Part shown: piece by piece, positions 17,622 through 28,098 of the stretch | Position numbering within the stretch: position 1 is the stretch's first letter | Layout: every line of letters starts with the position of its first letter | Origin: an uncultured Ferrimonas sp. | GTDB taxonomy: Bacteria; Pseudomonadota; Gammaproteobacteria; Enterobacterales; Shewanellaceae | Direction of reading: 5' to 3' | Assembly (NCBI RefSeq): GCF_947489035.1 | Contig: NZ_CANLCI010000007.1 | Coordinates: forward strand, 62,001 to 126,000 | Length of the DNA stretch: 64,000 nucleotides | Program-made: the position numbers and the translations under genes | The notes under the pieces: generated by a model | The model's database searches: none | Told to the model about the DNA's origin: nothing | Seen by the model: only the letters and a program-made list of their open reading frames with translations

Positions 17622-18539
17622 TTACGGGGTTGAACGCTGGCTGGCGAGCTTGGCCTTGGCCATTTTCGGCCCCAATTGCTGCACCATTAATCCCGCCACA
17701 ATCAACACCAAACCGATGATGGTGGCGGGGGCGATCACCTCGCCCAAGATCTGCCAGATAAACAGCAGCGAGATAAAGGGGCCAAGAAACACTAAGTTAC
17801 TGAGACTGGCGGTGTGTTCTGCAGTACGCATCGCGGTAAGCCACAGCACAAACGTCAGTCCCATTTCAAATAAGCCAATATAGGCAGCACCAGCGAAGCC
17901 TTGCCAGTTGGGCAGTGCCAGCTCGCCCCGATATGCACAGACAGCAAGCGTTAACGGCAGCGACACGATGAAGCCCAATAACAGGCCAACCACCGGGTTG
18001 CCCTGCTGCTTGGTGTTGATGATCCAGTACAGCGCCCACAACACGGTAGAGATCATCATTAAGCCAATGCCGCTGGGATCAGACAGCTGCAAGCGGCTGA
18101 AATCGCCCGCAGTGGCAATGATCACCACCCCAGCATAAGCGGCGATGGCGGCAATAATGTCCCAGCGTCGCAGCGTTTGCCCCAACATCGGCACCGCTAA
18201 TAGGCTCAGCATGATCGCCCAAGTGTAATTTAACGCCTGCGCCTGTTGGGCAGGTAAGCGATCGTAGCCTGCAAACAACACAAAGTAATAAAGAAAGGGG
18301 TTAAGCACCCCGCATTTGATCGCATGCCAAGGGGCTTGGCGCCATTGTTGCGCCAATTGCGGCAGTTGGTCGCGATAAAGAACAATGCCAAACAGCACCA
18401 AAGTGGACACAAGCGAGGCATACAACACTAATTGTGCCGGGGATAAGTGCTGCAGCGATAATTTAAATGCGGTAGCAACGGTTGACCAACACAGCACCGC
18501 TGCGAAGCCAAATTGCATCGCTCGAGTTTGATTTTTCAC
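17622..18539 (-). CDS. EamA family DMT transporter
   Basis: A 305-residue integral membrane protein with about ten predicted helices arranged as two EamA repeats (first begins FGFAAVLCWSTVATAFKLSL, second at IGLMMISTVLWALYWIINTK). The drug/metabolite superfamily mostly exports amino acids, nucleotides or drugs; the substrate is not apparent. It converges with the LysR gene with ten bases between the stops. A 14-bp palindrome lies 44 bases upstream of its start. Confidence 0.9.
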   Translation of the reverse strand: MKNQTRAMQFGFAAVLCWSTVATAFKLSLQHLSPAQLVLYASLVSTLVLFGIVLYRDQLPQLAQQWRQAPWHAIKCGVLNPFLYYFVLFAGYDRLPAQQAQALNYTWAIMLSLLAVPMLGQTLRRWDIIAAIAAYAGVVIIATAGDFSRLQLSDPSGIGLMMISTVLWALYWIINTKQQGNPVVGLLLGFIVSLPLTLAVCAYRGELALPNWQGFAGAAYIGLFEMGLTFVLWLTAMRTAEHTASLSNLVFLGPFISLLFIWQILGEVIAPATIIGLVLIVAGLMVQQLGPKMAKAKLASQRSTP

Positions 18540-18582
18540 GTGTTTATTTTATTTTCTGTGGTAGCGAAAAAGGCGTATTGAA

Positions 18583-18596
18583 GATTGTATACAATC
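18583..18596. promoter_or_regulatory. GATTGTATACAATC palindrome
   Basis: A perfect 14-bp palindrome between the divergent DMT transporter and dnaK. The TTGTATACAA core resembles sites bound by FadR/GntR-type regulators; no such regulator is encoded nearby. Confidence 0.45.
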
Positions 18597-18644
18597 CTGA
18601 AGCGGACGATAACGCCCACAAACTAAATTTTTTTTATTTTTACC

Positions 18645-18672
18645 CTTGAAAGCCACAGGGCTATCCCCATTT
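18645..18672 (+). promoter_or_regulatory. Sigma-32 promoter P1 of dnaK
   Basis: CTTGAAA (18645-18651), a 13-base spacer and CCCCATTT (18665-18672), an essentially perfect RpoH promoter. Confidence 0.9.
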
Positions 18673-18714
18673 CTCTTGTCAGAATCAGTCGGCCGCAAAA
18701 GTTTGCGCGTTTCC

Positions 18715-18743
18715 CTTGAAAGGGCGCTTGGCTGACCCCACAT
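18715..18743 (+). promoter_or_regulatory. Sigma-32 promoter P2 of dnaK
   Basis: CTTGAAA (18715-18721), a 14-base spacer and CCCCACAT (18736-18743). The tandem arrangement with P1 recalls the two heat promoters of E. coli dnaK. Confidence 0.85.
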
Positions 18744-18794
18744 AGTTTGTAACTTATTTACACCTCGTTATTGCAAAGTTTTCGGAGGCTTTCG

Positions 18795-20705
18795 ATGGGC
18801 AAGATCATCGGTATCGATTTAGGCACCACTAACTCCTGTGTTGCTATCTTGGACGGCGATGCGCCGCGTGTTGTTGAGAACGCTGAAGGCGATCGTACTA
18901 CCCCGTCAGTTATCGCTTACACCGATGGCGAAACCTTAGTTGGTCAACCAGCTAAGCGTCAGGCAGTAACCAACCCACACAACACCATGTATGCGATCAA
19001 GCGTTTGATCGGTCGTCGCTTTAAAGACGAAGTGGTACAGCGTGACATCGACATCATGCCGTTCAACATTGTTGAAGCGGACAACGGTGACGCTTGGGTT
19101 GAAGCGCAAGGCAACAAGATGGCTGCACCGCAGGTATCTGCAGAAGTTCTGAAGAAAATGAAGAAAACTGCAGAAGATTACCTGGGCGAAGAAGTAACTG
19201 AAGCGGTAATTACCGTACCAGCTTACTTCAACGATTCTCAGCGCCAAGCCACCAAAGATGCCGGTCGCATCGCTGGTTTGGACGTAAAACGTATCATCAA
19301 CGAACCAACTGCTGCGGCTCTGGCTTACGGCATGGGCCGTACCGAAGGCGACAACGTGGTTGCGGTATACGATTTGGGTGGTGGTACGTTTGATATCTCC
19401 ATCATTGAAATCGACAACGTTGACGGCGAACAGACTTTTGAAGTTCTGGCCACCAACGGCGACACCCACTTGGGTGGTGAAGATTTCGATAACCGCCTGA
19501 TCAACTACTTGGCTGAAGAGTTCAAGAACGAGCAAGGCATCGATCTGAAGAACGATCCACTGGCCATGCAGCGTCTGAAAGAAGCCGCTGAAAAAGCCAA
19601 GATCGAACTGTCTTCAGCGCAGCAGACCGACGTTAACCTGCCGTACATCACTGCAGACGCAACCGGTCCTAAGCACATGAACATCAAAGTAACCCGCGCT
19701 AAGCTGGAATCTTTGGTTGAAGATCTGATTGTGCGCTCTTTGGAGCCGTTGAAAGTGGCACTGCAAGATGCGGACCTGTCGGTGTCTGACGTTAACGACA
19801 TCATCTTGGTCGGTGGTCAGACTCGTATGCCTAAAGTACAGCAAGCGGTTGCTGACTTCTTCGGCAAAGAGCCACGTAAAGACGTGAACCCAGACGAAGC
19901 GGTTGCCATGGGCGCTGCGGTACAGGGCGGCGTATTGGCTGGCGACGTGAAAGACGTATTGCTGCTGGACGTTTCCCCACTGTCTTTGGGTATCGAAACC
20001 ATGGGCGGCGTGATGACTTCTCTGATTGAGAAGAACACCACCATCCCAACCAAGAAGTCGCAGGTATTCTCTACCGCAGAAGACAACCAGTCGGCCGTGA
20101 CCATTCACGTGCTGCAGGGTGAGCGTAAGCAAGCCCAAGGCAACAAGTCGCTGGGTAACTTCAACTTAGAAGGCATTCAGGCGGCGCCGCGTGGCATGCC
20201 ACAAATCGAAGTTACCTTCGACATCGACGCCGACGGGATCCTGCACGTGTCAGCCAAAGACAAGGGCACCGGCAAAGAGCAGAAGATCACCATTCAGGCT
20301 TCCTCTGGTCTGTCTGAAGACGAGATCAACGCCATGGTGAACGACGCCGAAGCGAACGCCGAAGAAGACAAGAAGTTTGAAGAGCTGGTTCAAGCTCGCA
20401 ACCAAGCTGACGGTCTGGTACACGGTACTCGCAAGCAGGTTGAAGAAGCCGGCGACGCGCTGACTGGTGAAGACAAAGACGCCATTGAAGCGGCCTGTAA
20501 AGCAGTTGAAGAAGCAGTTAAAGGCGACGACAAAGACGCCATTGAAGCTAAGACTCAAGAGCTGATCCAAGCATCGCAGAAGTTGATGGAGATTGCTCAA
20601 CAGCAGGCTCAAGCACAACAAGCTGGCGGCGAAGAACAGCCTCAAGCCAAAGCAGCCGACGACGTAATGGACGCTGAATTTGAAGAAGTGAAAGACAAGA
20701 AGTAA
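18795..20705 (+). CDS. dnaK: Molecular chaperone DnaK (Hsp70)
   Basis: A 636-residue Hsp70. The start at 18795 gives [20 protein letters not shown] and has GGAGG upstream; the eight extra codons of the longer frame are rejected. The ATPase domain (1-380) includes [32 protein letters not shown] and VGGQTRMP. The linker ([12 protein letters not shown]) and substrate-binding domain follow, then a helical lid and the conserved acidic end [10 protein letters not shown], characteristic of proteobacterial DnaK. Two heat-shock promoters lie upstream, and dnaJ follows in the same direction. Confidence 0.99.
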   Translation: MGKIIGIDLGTTNSCVAILDGDAPRVVENAEGDRTTPSVIAYTDGETLVGQPAKRQAVTNPHNTMYAIKRLIGRRFKDEVVQRDIDIMPFNIVEADNGDAWVEAQGNKMAAPQVSAEVLKKMKKTAEDYLGEEVTEAVITVPAYFNDSQRQATKDAGRIAGLDVKRIINEPTAAALAYGMGRTEGDNVVAVYDLGGGTFDISIIEIDNVDGEQTFEVLATNGDTHLGGEDFDNRLINYLAEEFKNEQGIDLKNDPLAMQRLKEAAEKAKIELSSAQQTDVNLPYITADATGPKHMNIKVTRAKLESLVEDLIVRSLEPLKVALQDADLSVSDVNDIILVGGQTRMPKVQQAVADFFGKEPRKDVNPDEAVAMGAAVQGGVLAGDVKDVLLLDVSPLSLGIETMGGVMTSLIEKNTTIPTKKSQVFSTAEDNQSAVTIHVLQGERKQAQGNKSLGNFNLEGIQAAPRGMPQIEVTFDIDADGILHVSAKDKGTGKEQKITIQASSGLSEDEINAMVNDAEANAEEDKKFEELVQARNQADGLVHGTRKQVEEAGDALTGEDKDAIEAACKAVEEAVKGDDKDAIEAKTQELIQASQKLMEIAQQQAQAQQAGGEEQPQAKAADDVMDAEFEEVKDKK

Positions 20706-20739
20706 TTCTGCTGTCATCACTGCTTAAATAGCTATTTGA

Positions 20740-20772
20740 GCGGGCGTCCGGCCAAACCGGCCGCCCGCTTTG
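20740..20772 (+). terminator. GC-rich hairpin between dnaK and dnaJ
   Basis: GCGGGCG-t-CCGG pairs with CCGG-CCGCCCGC around a short loop (one mismatch), followed by a weak TTTGT tract. It probably reduces rather than blocks read-through, lowering dnaJ relative to dnaK. Confidence 0.6.
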
Positions 20773-20809
20773 TCATATTTATCGAGTAACACGGAACGCG
20801 ACAATCACT

Positions 20810-21958
20810 ATGTCTAAACGCGATTACTACGAAGTGCTGGGTGTTGGCCGCGATGCCAGCGAGCGCGACATTAAAAAAGCGTACAAACGCTTGGCAATGA
20901 AGTACCACCCGGATCGCAACCCAGGCGATACCGCAGCGGAAGAAAACTTCAAAGAAGCCAAAGAAGCCTATGAAATTCTGACCGATGGCCAGAAACGTGC
21001 GGCTTACGATCAGTTCGGTCATGCTGGGGTTGATCCTAACCGTGGCGGCGGTGGCTTTGGTGGCGGCGGTGGTGCTGGCGGTTTCGAAGACATCTTTGGC
21101 GATGTCTTTGGCGACATGTTTGGTGGTGGCGGCCGTCGTGGTGGCGGTGGTCGTCAACAGCAACGCGGCGGTGCCGATCTGCGTTACAACCTGGAACTGT
21201 CTTTGGAAGAAGCGGTTAAAGGCTGTAAGAAAGAGCTGAAGATCCCATCGCTGTCCTCTTGTGACAGCTGTGATGGCAGCGGCGCCAAGAAAGGCTCGAG
21301 CGCACAAACCTGTGGCACCTGTCATGGCCAAGGTCAAGTGCAGATGCGTCAGGGCTTCTTTGCGGTTGCGCAGGCGTGTCCGACTTGTAATGGTCGCGGT
21401 AAGGTGATCAAGGATCCGTGCAACAAGTGTCACGGTGAAGGTCGGGTTGAGAAAACCAAGACCCTGTCGGTTAACATTCCGGCAGGCGTGGATACCGGCG
21501 ATCGCGTGCGTTTGGCTGGCGAAGGCGAAGCCGGTCAGATGGGCGCGCCAGCCGGGGATCTGTACGTACAGATGCACGTTAAAGATCACCCAATCTTCGA
21601 GCGTGACGGCAACAACCTGTATTGCGAAGTGCCAATCAGCTTCAGCAGTGCAGCACTGGGTGGCGAGATTGAAGTGCCGACCTTAGACGGTCGTGTTTCT
21701 TTGAAGATCCCAGCAGAAACCCAAACTGGGCGCATGTTCCGCTTACGCGGCAAAGGTGTTAAGTCGGTTCGCAGCCACGCGGTTGGTGATTTGATCTGCA
21801 AGGTGATCATCGAAACGCCGGTTAACTTAACCGGTCGCCAGAAAGAGCTACTGCAAGAGCTGGAAGCCAGCTTTGAAGGCACCAGCAAACAGCACCGCCC
21901 CAAAGCGGAAGGTTTTTTCGATGGTGTGAAGAAGTTTTTTGACGATCTGACCAGCTAA
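20810..21958 (+). CDS. dnaJ: Co-chaperone DnaJ (Hsp40)
   Basis: A 382-residue type I J-protein that stimulates the DnaK ATPase and delivers substrates. J domain 1-70 holds the HPD motif in [11 protein letters not shown] Gly/Phe-rich linker follows (about 75-125), unusually rich in Gly stretches. Four CxxCxGxG zinc-binding repeats come next: [32 protein letters not shown]. The C-terminal substrate domains are complete. It lies 104 bases after dnaK and is probably co-transcribed. Confidence 0.98.
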   Translation: MSKRDYYEVLGVGRDASERDIKKAYKRLAMKYHPDRNPGDTAAEENFKEAKEAYEILTDGQKRAAYDQFGHAGVDPNRGGGGFGGGGGAGGFEDIFGDVFGDMFGGGGRRGGGGRQQQRGGADLRYNLELSLEEAVKGCKKELKIPSLSSCDSCDGSGAKKGSSAQTCGTCHGQGQVQMRQGFFAVAQACPTCNGRGKVIKDPCNKCHGEGRVEKTKTLSVNIPAGVDTGDRVRLAGEGEAGQMGAPAGDLYVQMHVKDHPIFERDGNNLYCEVPISFSSAALGGEIEVPTLDGRVSLKIPAETQTGRMFRLRGKGVKSVRSHAVGDLICKVIIETPVNLTGRQKELLQELEASFEGTSKQHRPKAEGFFDGVKKFFDDLTS

Positions 21959-21978
21959 GCGCTGCCATCGTTTGAATT

Positions 21979-22004
21979 AAGCCACTCATTTGAGTGGCTT
22001 TTTT
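21979..22004 (+). terminator. dnaJ terminator
   Basis: AAGCCACTCA/TGAGTGGCTT hairpin with T6, 20 bases after the stop. Confidence 0.88.
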
Positions 22005-22098
22005 ATTGGTTTTTTGCCGCGAATGGCCTTTTTCCTACAGAAAGCGCAGATACAACTGGTTAACATTGCATCAAGTTCTGTAACAAGGGAAAGATCAA

Positions 22099-24051
22099 AT
22101 GCTAAGGATTGTGTTATTGCTGCTGGGGCTGTCGCTGCCATTTTTCAGTGTGGCGATGCCTGACATCGAGCACTTCACCAAAGAGTCGCAATACAAGTCG
22201 GTCAAGATTTCACCGGATGGCCAGTTCTTGGCAATCAAAATGCCTAAAGATGGCAAGGATGTCTTAGCGGTATTGGATGCCAATACGCTTTCGATTGTGA
22301 ATGTGGTTGCCTTTGGAGGCAAAAAAGAGGTTGGCCAGTACTACTGGGTCAATAATGATCGGCTGATTTTTCAATTGCGCGTGAAAAAAGGCTGGTTAGC
22401 CGAGCCCTTGTGGTACGGCGAATGGTTTGCGGTTAATGCCGACGGTAAACGTGGCCATAACGTGTTTGGTTATCGTGCCGGTGAGATGCAAACGGGCACT
22501 CGCTTAAAAAAGCAAAAATCGATGCAGGCTTGGGGCGAAGTTATCGATTTGATGCCGGAAGATGATGATCACATCTTAATGGCCGCGACGCCAATGAGCG
22601 CCACCGGTGAACGTCTTGCCGAGATCATTAAGCTGAACGTGTATAACGGCAAAACCCGCAGCCTTGGCCGCGCACCCGTGCCCAATGCCTATTTCTTGGC
22701 TGACAATAAGGGTGAAGTCCGCTTTGTTTCCGGTAAGAACTTAAATGGCGAGTGGGACGTGCGCTATCGAAAAAAGCGCGGCAGCGATTGGATTAAGGTG
22801 CCTTCGGAAAGCAATGATGGCGGTAAATTTTACCCAGTCGGCTTTGCCGATGATACCCACATTTACGCAGTGAGTAACTTGCACAGTGACGTTGATGTCC
22901 TGATTAAAATGAATGTGGAAACCGGTGAGGTGAAGCAGTTGTATAAAGATGAGCAGGTGGATATCAGCAATTTGCACTTCGGCCCTAAAGGGCGTGAACT
23001 GTATGCACTGGAAGTGGAACCCAACTTTCCGAGTTACATCTTTATTCGGGGGAAACACCCGACCGCGCAAGCGTTAAAAAGCCTGATGGCTACTTTCCCT
23101 GGCCAGCAGGTGAGCTTGCCAAGCCAAAGCTTGGATGGCGCTCGTGCCGTGGTGAAGGTATACAGCGATCAGCAACCCCCTTCGTTTTACTTATATGAAA
23201 GCCAGAGCAACAAACTGAAGTCATTAGTGCACAGCCGCGGCTGGGTTGATAGTAAGCAAGCTTCTTATGTTGAGCCGATCAGCTTTGCTGCCCGTGATGG
23301 CCAGAAAATTCACGGCTATATAACTCTGCCGCCAGGTATGGAGCTTAAAGACGCAGCTAAGCTGCCGATGATCGTTAACCCGCACGGCGGCCCTCATGGG
23401 GTGCGGGATCAATGGCGTTACAACTACGAAACCCAACTGCTTGCCAGCCGTGGTTATGCGGTGTTGCAGGTCAACTTTCGCGGTTCTGGAGGTTTTGGTA
23501 AGCGCTACGAACAAGCAGGGCATCGGCAATGGGGTGGAGTAAGTCAGTTCGATATCATTGATGGTACCCGCTACGCCATTGAACAAGGGATCGCGGATGA
23601 ACAGCGGATCTGCATCTATGGCGCCAGTTATGGCGGCTACTCGGCGTTGCAAAGCTCGATTTTGGAACCGGATCTGTTCCAATGCGCCGTGGGGTCGATG
23701 GGGATCTACGATCTGGAGATGATGTTTGACGAAGGTGACATTCAGGCCCGTAAAACGGGGATGAAATTCCTGAAAGATGCGCTTGGTGAAGATAAAGCGC
23801 AGCTGCGTAAGTTCAGCCCAGTGCACAATGTGGATAAATTAAAGGCGTCGCTGTTGCTGATGCACGGTGAAGAAGATGAACGAGCGCCGGTTGAACACGT
23901 TGAAGCGTTGATGAAAGCGTTAGACAAGCGCCACTATCCGTATCAGTACCTAGAGATGGATAAAGAGGGCCACGGCTTGGCGGATCCAGCAACCCGTAAA
24001 GCCTATTACGAAAAGATGGTTAACTTTCTTGACGATAATCTAAAGCTGTAA
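22099..24051 (+). CDS. S9 family prolyl oligopeptidase-type peptidase, exported
   Basis: 650 residues. A signal peptide of about 20 residues (MLRIVLLLLGLSLPFFSVAM) is followed by a beta-propeller region (to about 380) with WD-like SPDG motifs, then a C-terminal alpha/beta hydrolase domain. The catalytic Ser is in GASYGGYSALQSS, the Asp in HGEEDERAPVEH and the His in KEGHGLADP, so the triad is complete. The family is the dipeptidyl/acylaminoacyl peptidase group (DUF-type S9). Predicted periplasmic, trimming short peptides. Stand-alone gene. Confidence 0.9.
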   Translation: MLRIVLLLLGLSLPFFSVAMPDIEHFTKESQYKSVKISPDGQFLAIKMPKDGKDVLAVLDANTLSIVNVVAFGGKKEVGQYYWVNNDRLIFQLRVKKGWLAEPLWYGEWFAVNADGKRGHNVFGYRAGEMQTGTRLKKQKSMQAWGEVIDLMPEDDDHILMAATPMSATGERLAEIIKLNVYNGKTRSLGRAPVPNAYFLADNKGEVRFVSGKNLNGEWDVRYRKKRGSDWIKVPSESNDGGKFYPVGFADDTHIYAVSNLHSDVDVLIKMNVETGEVKQLYKDEQVDISNLHFGPKGRELYALEVEPNFPSYIFIRGKHPTAQALKSLMATFPGQQVSLPSQSLDGARAVVKVYSDQQPPSFYLYESQSNKLKSLVHSRGWVDSKQASYVEPISFAARDGQKIHGYITLPPGMELKDAAKLPMIVNPHGGPHGVRDQWRYNYETQLLASRGYAVLQVNFRGSGGFGKRYEQAGHRQWGGVSQFDIIDGTRYAIEQGIADEQRICIYGASYGGYSALQSSILEPDLFQCAVGSMGIYDLEMMFDEGDIQARKTGMKFLKDALGEDKAQLRKFSPVHNVDKLKASLLLMHGEEDERAPVEHVEALMKALDKRHYPYQYLEMDKEGHGLADPATRKAYYEKMVNFLDDNLKL

Positions 24052-24071
24052 TCTTTCAGCTCAGTGCCAAG

Positions 24072-24101
24072 CAACAGCCAGCTTACCGAAGCTGGCTGTT
24101 G
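24072..24101 (+). terminator. Strong hairpin after the S9 peptidase gene
   Basis: A 13-bp perfect stem, CAACAGCCAGCTT/AAGCTGGCTGTTG, with an ACCG loop. The T-run is absent, so it may stabilise the 3' end or end transcription inefficiently. Confidence 0.55.
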
Positions 24102-24203
24102 TGATTGTGGGGCAGAATAAGAAAGTCACGGTATGCCCCATATTGCCCTTAGGGGCGGCGAATCGTTACCATGGGTTAACATCAGTATGAAAGGGATCAC
24201 AGC

Positions 24204-25022
24204 ATGAAACGGATAGCCATTGCAGCAGCATTGATCGGCCTTAGTGCCTGCTCTGCCACTTCGCCAACGGGGCGCAATCAGTTGCTTATGTTCAGTGCCG
24301 ATGAGATGCGGCAGATGGGCGATCAGTCTTTTGCTCAGATCAAGCAAAAAGAGCAGCTCAGCACCAACAAAGCGATCAATCAGTATGTGCAATGCGTGAC
24401 GGCGGCCTTAACCAAGCCAGAGCATCTGCGTGCGGTGGATGATAGCCAGCAAGAGCAGTGGGATCTGGTGGTGTTCGACTCCGATCAAGTGAACGCCTTT
24501 GCCTTACCTGGCGGCCACATTGGGGTTTACACCGGTTTATTGAAAGCGGCGCAAACGCCGGATCAGCTGGCGGCGGTGATTGGCCATGAAATTGGTCACG
24601 TGTTGGCGGATCACGGCAACGAGCAAGTGTCCCGCGGCCAAGCCACCAACCTCGGCTTGCAAGTGATTGAAGCGGCATTGGGGGCCAGTGGCAGCCAAAA
24701 TCAAGGGATGATCATGGCGGGTTTGGGCTTAGGCGCTCAGGTGGGGATTTTACTGCCCTTTGGCCGTCAGCAAGAAAGTGAGTCCGATGTGATCGGGTTA
24801 GAGCTGATGGCGCGGGCCGGATTTGATCCCGCTGCGTCCATTGCACTGTGGCAAAACATGGCCAAGGCCAGTGGCGGCAATGCGCCGATGGAGTTCATGT
24901 CGACTCACCCGGCACACGACACTCGCATCAACGAATTGAGTAAGCGCCAACCTGAAGCTCAAGGCTTGTACAAACAAGCGCAGCAGCAGGGTTATCAGCC
25001 TCAATGCAAAGTACCAAGCTAG
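24204..25022 (+). CDS. M48 family metalloprotease lipoprotein (LoiP/YggG-like)
   Basis: 272 residues. A short lipoprotein signal, MKRIAIAAALIGLSAC, places the acylated Cys at 16. The HEIGH zinc motif lies in VIGHEIGHVLADHG, with the third ligand in QESESDVIGLELM. The segment SPTGRNQLLMFS is typical of the YggG/LoiP group of outer-membrane metalloproteases. Predicted periplasmic face of the outer membrane, degrading misfolded envelope proteins. Confidence 0.9.
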   Translation: MKRIAIAAALIGLSACSATSPTGRNQLLMFSADEMRQMGDQSFAQIKQKEQLSTNKAINQYVQCVTAALTKPEHLRAVDDSQQEQWDLVVFDSDQVNAFALPGGHIGVYTGLLKAAQTPDQLAAVIGHEIGHVLADHGNEQVSRGQATNLGLQVIEAALGASGSQNQGMIMAGLGLGAQVGILLPFGRQQESESDVIGLELMARAGFDPAASIALWQNMAKASGGNAPMEFMSTHPAHDTRINELSKRQPEAQGLYKQAQQQGYQPQCKVPS

Positions 25023-25100
25023 CGTGGTGGATGGCTGGGTTCAGTATTTAAAAAGTGCTATTATCCACGCCTTTCAAACCCACTAAAAATGGAACAAACC

Positions 25101-25712
25101 ATGACTTTTGAGTCTGTTGAACAGAAAGTAAGCTACGGCGTTGGCCGTCAAATGGGCGATCAACTGGCGAGCCAGAGCTTTGAAGGCGTAGACATCGCAG
25201 CAGTACAAGCTGGTTTGGCTGATGCCATGAACGGCGCCGCTTCTGCAGTGCCAGAAGCTGAACTGCAGCAAGCGTTTCAGGTGATCTCTGAGCGTATGCG
25301 TGCAGAAGCTGAAGCCAAGGCCAAAGAAGCCGCTGGCGAAGGCGAAGCATTCTTGGCTGAAAACGCCAAGCGTGACGAAGTAACCGTTACCGAATCTGGT
25401 CTGCAGATTGAAGTACTGAAGCAAGGCGAAGGCGAAAAGCCGACCGCTGAGTCTACCGTACGTTGTCACTACCACGGCACCTTCACTGATGGCCGTGTAT
25501 TCGACTCTTCTGTCGATCGTGGCGAACCCGCTGACTTCCCAGTAGGCGGCGTTATCGCCGGTTGGACTGAAGCCCTGCAAACCATGCCTGTTGGCACCAA
25601 GGTTAAGCTGGCTATCCCACACACCTTGGCTTACGGCGAGCAAGGTGCAGGCGGCGCAATCCCACCGTTTGCGGCGCTGGTATTTGAGGTTGAATTACTG
25701 GAAATCCTGTAA
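25101..25712 (+). CDS. fklB: FKBP-type peptidyl-prolyl isomerase
   Basis: About 203 residues; an ATG four codons upstream (25089) is an alternative start, but GGAAC is better placed for 25101. The N-terminal helical dimerisation half (SYGVGRQMGDQL, EAELQQAFQVISERM) precedes the FKBP domain with VRCHYHGTFTDGRVFDSS, GVIAGWTEALQTMPVG and AYGEQGAGGAIPPFAALVFEV. The ending ELLEIL is identical to E. coli FklB. No signal peptide, so cytoplasmic, unlike FkpA. Catalyses proline isomerisation in folding. Confidence 0.93.
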   Translation: MTFESVEQKVSYGVGRQMGDQLASQSFEGVDIAAVQAGLADAMNGAASAVPEAELQQAFQVISERMRAEAEAKAKEAAGEGEAFLAENAKRDEVTVTESGLQIEVLKQGEGEKPTAESTVRCHYHGTFTDGRVFDSSVDRGEPADFPVGGVIAGWTEALQTMPVGTKVKLAIPHTLAYGEQGAGGAIPPFAALVFEVELLEIL

Positions 25713-25731
25713 TAGGTAGCCAGTAAAACCT

Positions 25732-25757
25732 AAGGGAAGCTTCGGCTTCCCTTTTTT
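25732..25757 (+). terminator. fklB terminator
   Basis: AAGGGAAGC-TTCG-GCTTCCCTT with T6: a stable UUCG-capped terminator. Confidence 0.9.
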
Positions 25758-25838
25758 GTTGCCGATGAAACGGATATAGTGCGCCTGTTGACGGCAGTCA
25801 CACTCTGTTGGCAACAACCGATTTGATCACACTGGTGA

Positions 25839-26699
<861 letters not shown>

Positions 26700-26702
26700 A
26701 AT

Positions 26703-26728
26703 AAGCACGCCAATGGGCGTGCTTTTTT
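26703..26728 (+). terminator. dapB terminator
   Basis: AAGCACGCC-AAT-GGGCGTGCTT followed by T-run, a few bases after the stop. Confidence 0.88.
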
Positions 26729-26754
26729 ATGCTTTGCAGTTTGCGGGTGACATC

Positions 26755-26770
26755 GTTCAATAAAATGAAC
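26755..26770. repeat. Palindrome GTTCA-ATAAAA-TGAAC
   Basis: A short symmetric site in the dapB-carA gap. The arms point the opposite way to an ArgR box, so it is not a clear ArgR site. Confidence 0.3.
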
Positions 26771-26824
26771 AGATTAACCCTGATAACAAACGCTCAAACT
26801 GCTGGTTACAAATAGGCAAATGGG

Positions 26825-26851
26825 AATTCCGCTGGTATAGTTCGCGGAATT
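26825..26851 (+). promoter_or_regulatory. Inverted repeat upstream of carAB
   Basis: AATTCCGC and GCGGAATT, 8-bp perfect arms 11 bases apart, adjoining a possible -35 (TTGTCA at 26851). A TATAAT is also present at 26913-26918 close to the start. A regulator site is possible; pyrimidine or arginine control is expected for this operon in general. Confidence 0.4.
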
Positions 26852-26938
26852 TGTCAAAAATCCATTTTTTGCTTATTGCCCTACAGCCTAAATGGCAAGA
26901 AAACCAAAAACTTATAATTTTAATTGGTGGAGGTCAAG

Positions 26939-28081
26939 TTGAAAGAAACTGCCCTGTTAGTTCTCCAAGATGGGACTGTTTTTCGTGGGAAATCCATAGG
27001 TGCCCAAGGTATGTCGGCCGGAGAGGTCGTTTTTAATACTTCGATGACGGGCTACCAAGAAATTCTGACCGATCCCTCCTATTCACGACAAATTGTCACC
27101 CTGACCTATCCCCACATTGGTAATACCGGCACCAACGCCGAAGACACCGAATCCGATGCCATTCACGCCATGGGATTAGTGATCCGCGATTTACCAACCT
27201 TAGCCTCGAGTTTCCGCAATGAGCAGTCTCTAAGCGATTACCTTAACCAGCACGGTGTGGTTGGCATTGCCGACATCGACACCCGCAAGCTGACGCGGAT
27301 CCTGCGCGAGCATGGGGCGCAAGCTGGCACCATCATCGCCGGTGAAGATAACGTTGAGCAGGCGTTGGCCGCCGCCCAAGCGTTCCCGGGCCTAAAAGGG
27401 ATGGATTTGGCCAAAGAGGTGACCACCGCCAAACCTTACACTTGGCGCCAAGGCAGCTGGAAGCTGGTGGGCGGTTTGCCGTCTGACACCCCGGAAGGCG
27501 AGCTGAAATACAACGTGGTGGCTTACGACTACGGGGTTAAACACAACATTTTGCGGATGCTGGTTGACCGGGGTTGTGACGTGACCGTGGTACCGGCACA
27601 AACCCCAGCCGCGGACGTGTTGGCGCTGCAGCCCGATGGCGTGTTCCTGTCTAACGGCCCCGGCGATCCAGAGCCCTGTGATTACGCCATTGAGGCGATC
27701 ACGCAGTTGCTGGAAACCAACATTCCCCAGTTTGGGATCTGCTTAGGCCATCAATTGCTGGCTCTGGCTTCGGGTGCCACCACCTTGAAGATGAAGTTTG
27801 GCCATCACGGTGGTAACCACCCGGTGCAAGACTTGGACAACAACCGAGTGATGATCACCGCCCAGAACCACGGTTTTGCGGTGGATGAAGCCACTCTGCC
27901 GGCAAACTTACGCGCAACTCATAAAAGCCTGTTTGATGGTTCCCTGCAGGGGATCCACCGCACCGATAAGCCGGCGTTCTCGTTCCAAGGCCACCCAGAG
28001 GCGAGCCCCGGCCCCCATGATGCGGCGCCACTGTTCGATCACTTTATCGAACTGATGAACGAGTTTAAGGCCCAAAAATAA
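26939..28081 (+). CDS. carA: Carbamoyl phosphate synthase small subunit
   Basis: A 380-residue glutamine amidotransferase subunit that supplies ammonia to CarB for carbamoyl phosphate, shared by pyrimidine and arginine synthesis. A TTG start at 26939 is chosen: GGAGG lies six bases upstream and the protein then begins [15 protein letters not shown], aligning with E. coli CarA, which also uses TTG. The catalytic Cys is in [10 protein letters not shown] and His/Glu in [30 protein letters not shown] is the conserved N-domain. carB follows 17 bases on. Confidence 0.98.
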   Translation: MKETALLVLQDGTVFRGKSIGAQGMSAGEVVFNTSMTGYQEILTDPSYSRQIVTLTYPHIGNTGTNAEDTESDAIHAMGLVIRDLPTLASSFRNEQSLSDYLNQHGVVGIADIDTRKLTRILREHGAQAGTIIAGEDNVEQALAAAQAFPGLKGMDLAKEVTTAKPYTWRQGSWKLVGGLPSDTPEGELKYNVVAYDYGVKHNILRMLVDRGCDVTVVPAQTPAADVLALQPDGVFLSNGPGDPEPCDYAIEAITQLLETNIPQFGICLGHQLLALASGATTLKMKFGHHGGNHPVQDLDNNRVMITAQNHGFAVDEATLPANLRATHKSLFDGSLQGIHRTDKPAFSFQGHPEASPGPHDAAPLFDHFIELMNEFKAQK

Positions 28082-28098
28082 GCGCGAGAGACAGAACA

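Noticed and set aside
18936..20720. Long open frames on the minus strand inside dnaK
   Set aside because: They are shadows of the highly biased codons of dnaK; none has a ribosome site or family motif.
21040..21170. GGC-rich repeats as a possible DNA repeat element
   Set aside because: They encode the Gly-rich linker of DnaJ.
20732..21589. 285-codon minus-strand frame across dnaJ, rich in Thr and Ala
   Set aside because: Mirror of the DnaJ Gly-rich and zinc repeats; no independent evidence of coding.
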